Below, piece after piece: positions 61,184 through 64,000 of a DNA stretch of 64,000 bases. The DNA is from VKMB-3413 sp041027365 (lineage in GTDB: Bacteria; Pseudomonadota; Alphaproteobacteria; Rhizobiales; Rhizobiaceae): the NCBI RefSeq assembly GCF_041027365.1, contig NZ_JBFTEH010000005.1:124001-188000 (forward strand), in the 5' to 3' direction. The notes below the pieces were generated by a model, which saw only the letters and a list, made by a program, of their open reading frames with translations, was not told the DNA's origin and ran no database searches. How positions within the stretch are numbered: position 1 is the stretch's first letter; every line of letters begins with the position of its first letter. The translations under genes and the position numbers were made by a program.

Positions 61184-63253
61184 CTATTTGACGAAGACCC
61201 GGCTGGAGGCGGCGGAGCCCGCTGCGTCGACCACCGAGATGGTGAGGAAGCCCGGCTCGCGCGGCCGCCATTGCGACTGGCGTCGCAACTCGCCCCGGTC
61301 GACGGGAAGTCCGTCGACATACCAGGTGAAGGGCGGCTGGCCGTTGCGGACCTTGAGATAGAGGTCGGACGGTGCGCCCTCGCCGAGCCCGAGTTCCACG
61401 GCCGCGGCGTTGGGCGGATAGACGATCTCCGGCCGCAGCCCGGCGCGACTTTGCTCCGCGGCGCGGCCTACCCGCCGCAGCGGCGGCGGCAGACCGGCGC
61501 CGGCGGAGGCGAGGATGCCGGGAGGCGGCCCCGGCAGCCGCGTCACCGGGCCGATGCGGGCGAAGACGTCCTTCATCACCGGCACGGCCGAATCCTGCCC
61601 GACCAGCCCCGCGACCGGCGCGCCATCGGGCCGGCCGAGCCAGACGCCGACGACATGGCGGCCGTCATAGCCGATCGTCCAGGCGTCGCGATATCCATAG
61701 GATGTGCCGGTCTTGTGGGCGATCTCGCCCGGCGAGCCCTTGGTCGTGGTGGTCGCGCCGGAGAGGATCGAGGTGACGTACCAGGCGGCCTGTTCCGACA
61801 GGATGCGCATCCCGCGCGCCGGCGCATCGCTCTTCTCGATGTGGAGGGGCATGGCGAGACCGGAATTGGCGATGCCGGCATAGATCCGGACGAGATCCTC
61901 CAGCGTCAGCCCGAGGCCTCCGAGGCCGATCGCCAGACCCGGCAGCGAACGGTCGCCGAGGTCCGGCCGTGCCCCGGCCCGCCGCATGCGATGGACGAGC
62001 CGGCTCGGGCCGACGGCGCTCAGCAGTTCGACCGCCGGGAGGTTGCGCGACAGCTGCAGCGCCCGGCGGGCGGTGATCACGCCCTCGAAGGTCCGGTCGA
62101 AATTCTGCGGCGTGTAGCCGGCGAAGTCGCCGGGCGAATCGTCGACGAGGCTCTCCGGATGGGCGATGCCGCGCTCGAAGGCGAGGCCGTAGATCAGCGG
62201 CTTCAGCGTCGAGCCGGGCGAGCGGAGCGCCTGGGTGAGATCGACGAACCCCTGGCGCTCGCGGTCGAAGATGTCGGGCGAGCCGACCTCGGCGAGGATG
62301 TCGCCGCTCGCATAGTCGGCGACGACGAGGGCGAGGCTGACCGGCTTCGCCAGCGTCGCCGCCTTCTTCCGCGCATAGGCCTCGAGCCGCGCCTGCAGCG
62401 CGCTGTCGATCGTCAGGTCGATGCGGTGACGCGTGGGCGAGGCGGCGTGCAGCCGCTCGCCTGCATGCGCCGCGAGCATCGGCATTTCGCTGCGGCCGCC
62501 GGGCACCGGCTCGCGTTTCGCCCGCGCCGCCTCGCGGGCATCCAGGATGCCGAGCCCCGCCATTCGGGACAGGACGCGGTTCCGCGCCCGTTCGGCCTCC
62601 GCCGGGTGGCGGTCCGGCCGGTAGCGCTCCGGCGACTGCGGCAGGACGACGAGCAGCGCCGCCTCCCCGGCCGTCAGCCGCCGCGGCTCCTTGCCGAAGA
62701 GGGTGAGGCTCGCCGCCCTGATCCCCTCGACATTGCCCCCATAGGGCGCGAGCCGCAGATAGAGCGACAGGATCTCCGCCTTGGAAAGCCGCCGCTCCAG
62801 CGCCAGGGCCGTCAGCATCTGTTCCCATTTGGCCGCGAAGCTGCCGGTCGGCAGGTCCTCCAGCATGCGCGCCACCTGCATGGTGAGGGTGGAGCCCCCG
62901 GAGACGATGTGGCCGGCCCGGAGCGACTGCCAGGCGGCCCGCAGCATGGCCACCGCGTCGATGCCGCCGTGGTCGGTGAACCGCTTGTCCTCCCAGGCGA
63001 GGAGCATGCGGAGATAGCGCGGATCGACATCGCCGGCATCCGCCGCAAGGCGCCACCGTCCGTCGGCGATCGGAAACGGCCGCAGCAGCAGCCCCTCCCG
63101 GTCGACCACCTCGGCCCCGACGACGGGGGCCCGGAAGGCCGCCGCACGCCGGGCGACTGCCTGCTCGAATGCGGCCGCGGACCATAGCCCGGCCACGAGG
63201 CCGAGCATCAGGACGAGCAGGCCGCCCTCGGTGAGGCGCCGCAAGCGCGACAT
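61184..63253 (-). CDS. pbpC: Penicillin-binding protein 1C
   Basis: A 689-residue bifunctional peptidoglycan synthase. The membrane anchor is at residues 11-28; the glycosyltransferase domain has EDKRFTDHGGID (88-99), GGSTLTMQVARMLE and KAEILSLYLRLAPYGGNVEG; the transpeptidase has SPGSTLKP (SxxK), SRN in LQLSRNLPAVE and KTGTSYGYRDAW (KTG). The C-terminal BiPBP_C-like domain ends with PREPGFLTISVVDAAGSAAS. It is 29 bases downstream of the alpha-2-macroglobulin gene, the conserved pair. Confidence 0.95.
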   Translation of the reverse strand: MSRLRRLTEGGLLVLMLGLVAGLWSAAAFEQAVARRAAAFRAPVVGAEVVDREGLLLRPFPIADGRWRLAADAGDVDPRYLRMLLAWEDKRFTDHGGIDAVAMLRAAWQSLRAGHIVSGGSTLTMQVARMLEDLPTGSFAAKWEQMLTALALERRLSKAEILSLYLRLAPYGGNVEGIRAASLTLFGKEPRRLTAGEAALLVVLPQSPERYRPDRHPAEAERARNRVLSRMAGLGILDAREAARAKREPVPGGRSEMPMLAAHAGERLHAASPTRHRIDLTIDSALQARLEAYARKKAATLAKPVSLALVVADYASGDILAEVGSPDIFDRERQGFVDLTQALRSPGSTLKPLIYGLAFERGIAHPESLVDDSPGDFAGYTPQNFDRTFEGVITARRALQLSRNLPAVELLSAVGPSRLVHRMRRAGARPDLGDRSLPGLAIGLGGLGLTLEDLVRIYAGIANSGLAMPLHIEKSDAPARGMRILSEQAAWYVTSILSGATTTTKGSPGEIAHKTGTSYGYRDAWTIGYDGRHVVGVWLGRPDGAPVAGLVGQDSAVPVMKDVFARIGPVTRLPGPPPGILASAGAGLPPPLRRVGRAAEQSRAGLRPEIVYPPNAAAVELGLGEGAPSDLYLKVRNGQPPFTWYVDGLPVDRGELRRQSQWRPREPGFLTISVVDAAGSAASSRVFVK

Positions 63254-63282
63254 CGCCTAGCCCGCTGTCCGGCGGCGCGGCG

Positions 63283-64000
63283 TCACCGCAGCGGTCCGAT
63301 CACGGAGACCGTGCCGGCATCGGTGCGCCCGCGCCGGCTCGGGTCGTACATGTTCTCCACGACCGCGGCGGGATGCGCGAACCGGCCGGGCGAGACCGCG
63401 CGCACGATATAGGCGAAGCGCCGGACCTGCGTGTCGTCCGCGCCCTGGTCGACCGCCGCGAGGAAGCGGTCGGCGCGGAACTCGGTGTGCTTCGCCTCGC
63501 CCGTCAATTCCAGCCAGTCGAGCGCTGCGACGTCGCCGCCCTTGAGGATCGCGGGATTATCGATCTCGAGACCGGCGGGCAGCGGATCGTCGATCATCAG
63601 CCGCGCCGGCCCCGTGTCGAGCGGCGTCATCTCCACCACGGCCACCAGCCGGTCCCCCTGCCCGATCTTCGAAGGGTCGGCGCGCTGGCCATCCAGCGTG
63701 TAGTAGCTCCGGCTGATCGCATAGCCGTCGCTCGAAGCCGGCGGCGGAACCTCCGGCACGCCGCGCAGCGTCAGCCGCGCCGCGACCGGCGCCGCATCGC
63801 GATTGGCGATGTCGAGGCCGGCCGACAGCGTCTCGGCATCGAAGGCGGCGGCGTAGGGCCCGACGAAATCGCGCCCCGCAACCGTCAGCTTCGGCGGATT
63901 GCGGTCAAGCAGCGCGTGCGCGGCCAGCAGCGACCATGTGTCCTCCTGCGTGCTGGTACGGCTCTGGCGCCGCCACTCGGCATTCACCGTCTTCACCAGA
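63283..64000 (-). CDS. Alpha-2-macroglobulin family protein, C-terminal part (partial)
   Basis: The minus frame is open to the window edge and encodes the C-terminus of a bacterial alpha-2-macroglobulin (YfhM-type): SRTSTQEDTWSLLAAHALLD, ARLTLRGVPEVPPPASSDGY, RSYYTLDGQRADPSKIGQGD, and the terminal PGRFAHPAAVVENMYDPSRR. These large periplasmic lipoproteins trap foreign proteases. The N-terminal parts, including any thioester, lie to the right of the window. It stands upstream of pbpC, the usual partner. Confidence 0.92.
   Translation of the reverse strand, partial: LVKTVNAEWRRQSRTSTQEDTWSLLAAHALLDRNPPKLTVAGRDFVGPYAAAFDAETLSAGLDIANRDAAPVAARLTLRGVPEVPPPASSDGYAISRSYYTLDGQRADPSKIGQGDRLVAVVEMTPLDTGPARLMIDDPLPAGLEIDNPAILKGGDVAALDWLELTGEAKHTEFRADRFLAAVDQGADDTQVRRFAYIVRAVSPGRFAHPAAVVENMYDPSRRGRTDAGTVSVIGPLR

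Overview
The window reads as a chromosomal segment of a high-GC alphaproteobacterium, most likely of the order Hyphomicrobiales (Rhizobiales). Supporting signs are the block SUV3-like helicase / S4 protein / 7Fe ferredoxin / CarD, an RpoH sigma factor behind an EcfG-type promoter, small families typical of the order (DUF1491, DUF5330, DUF6456, a DnaA-domain-IV-like HTH protein) and thiBPQ with thiN. The genus cannot be fixed from sequence alone; an Aurantimonadaceae-like relative is a guess.

Positions 1-13.6 kb are the right part of an integrated phage-like element that stops at the 3' end of tRNA-Arg(CCT). It runs rightward in tightly overlapping genes: HTH proteins, a RuvC-like resolvase, a RepA-like AAA ATPase ending in a dense cluster of GGGACA repeats, a terminase with its upstream partner, then directly baseplate hub, tape measure/lysozyme and tail-completion genes. 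Portal, protease and capsid genes are not visible, so the head module is missing or unrecognisable. The right end (9.6-12.7 kb) is an AT-richer cargo zone, mostly on the minus strand: a convergent small gene inside the tail module, a membrane-anchored protein, a truncated XRE remnant, a zinc-ribbon protein, an RMF/CrpP-like protein and an XRE repressor facing a rightward operon across a palindromic switch. No integrase is present, so it should lie beyond the left edge.

From 13.6 to 36 kb the content is core chromosome: thiN divergent from a TPP-riboswitch-controlled thiBPQ operon; an M48 lipoprotein peptidase; two enzyme genes (amidohydrolase, aldo/keto reductase) each divergent from its own LysR regulator; rpoH; the CarD/ferredoxin/S4/helicase block; an SDR-DoxX-like gene with a DUF2269 membrane protein; a phosphatase-like protein lacking the catalytic cysteine; tRNA-Thr(TGT); nadK; DUF167; YggT; tRNA-Ala(CGC).

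From 36 to 49.7 kb: a TetR-controlled EmrAB-type efflux pair with a near-perfect 29-bp operator; a secreted Gly/Asn-rich PRC-barrel protein behind a second EcfG-type promoter; purD; a LysE-family exporter; a membrane PAS histidine kinase overlapping a peptidoglycan-binding-domain gene; sufE; and a pair of small DNA-binding-like genes.

From 49.8 kb to the end: a complete LivKGFHM-type ABC importer, a PQQ dehydrogenase translationally coupled to an unusual cytochrome c with a large novel N-terminal region, a three-gene signalling cluster (CHASE3 kinase, single-domain response regulator, REC-HisKA_2 kinase), and pbpC beside the 3' end of an alpha-2-macroglobulin gene.

The observations most worth following are the headless prophage with its structured junction, the GGGACA cluster, the two EcfG-type promoters, the PQQ dehydrogenase/cytochrome pair, the cysteine-less phosphatase homologue and a candidate small RNA ending at an orphan terminator near 33.65 kb.
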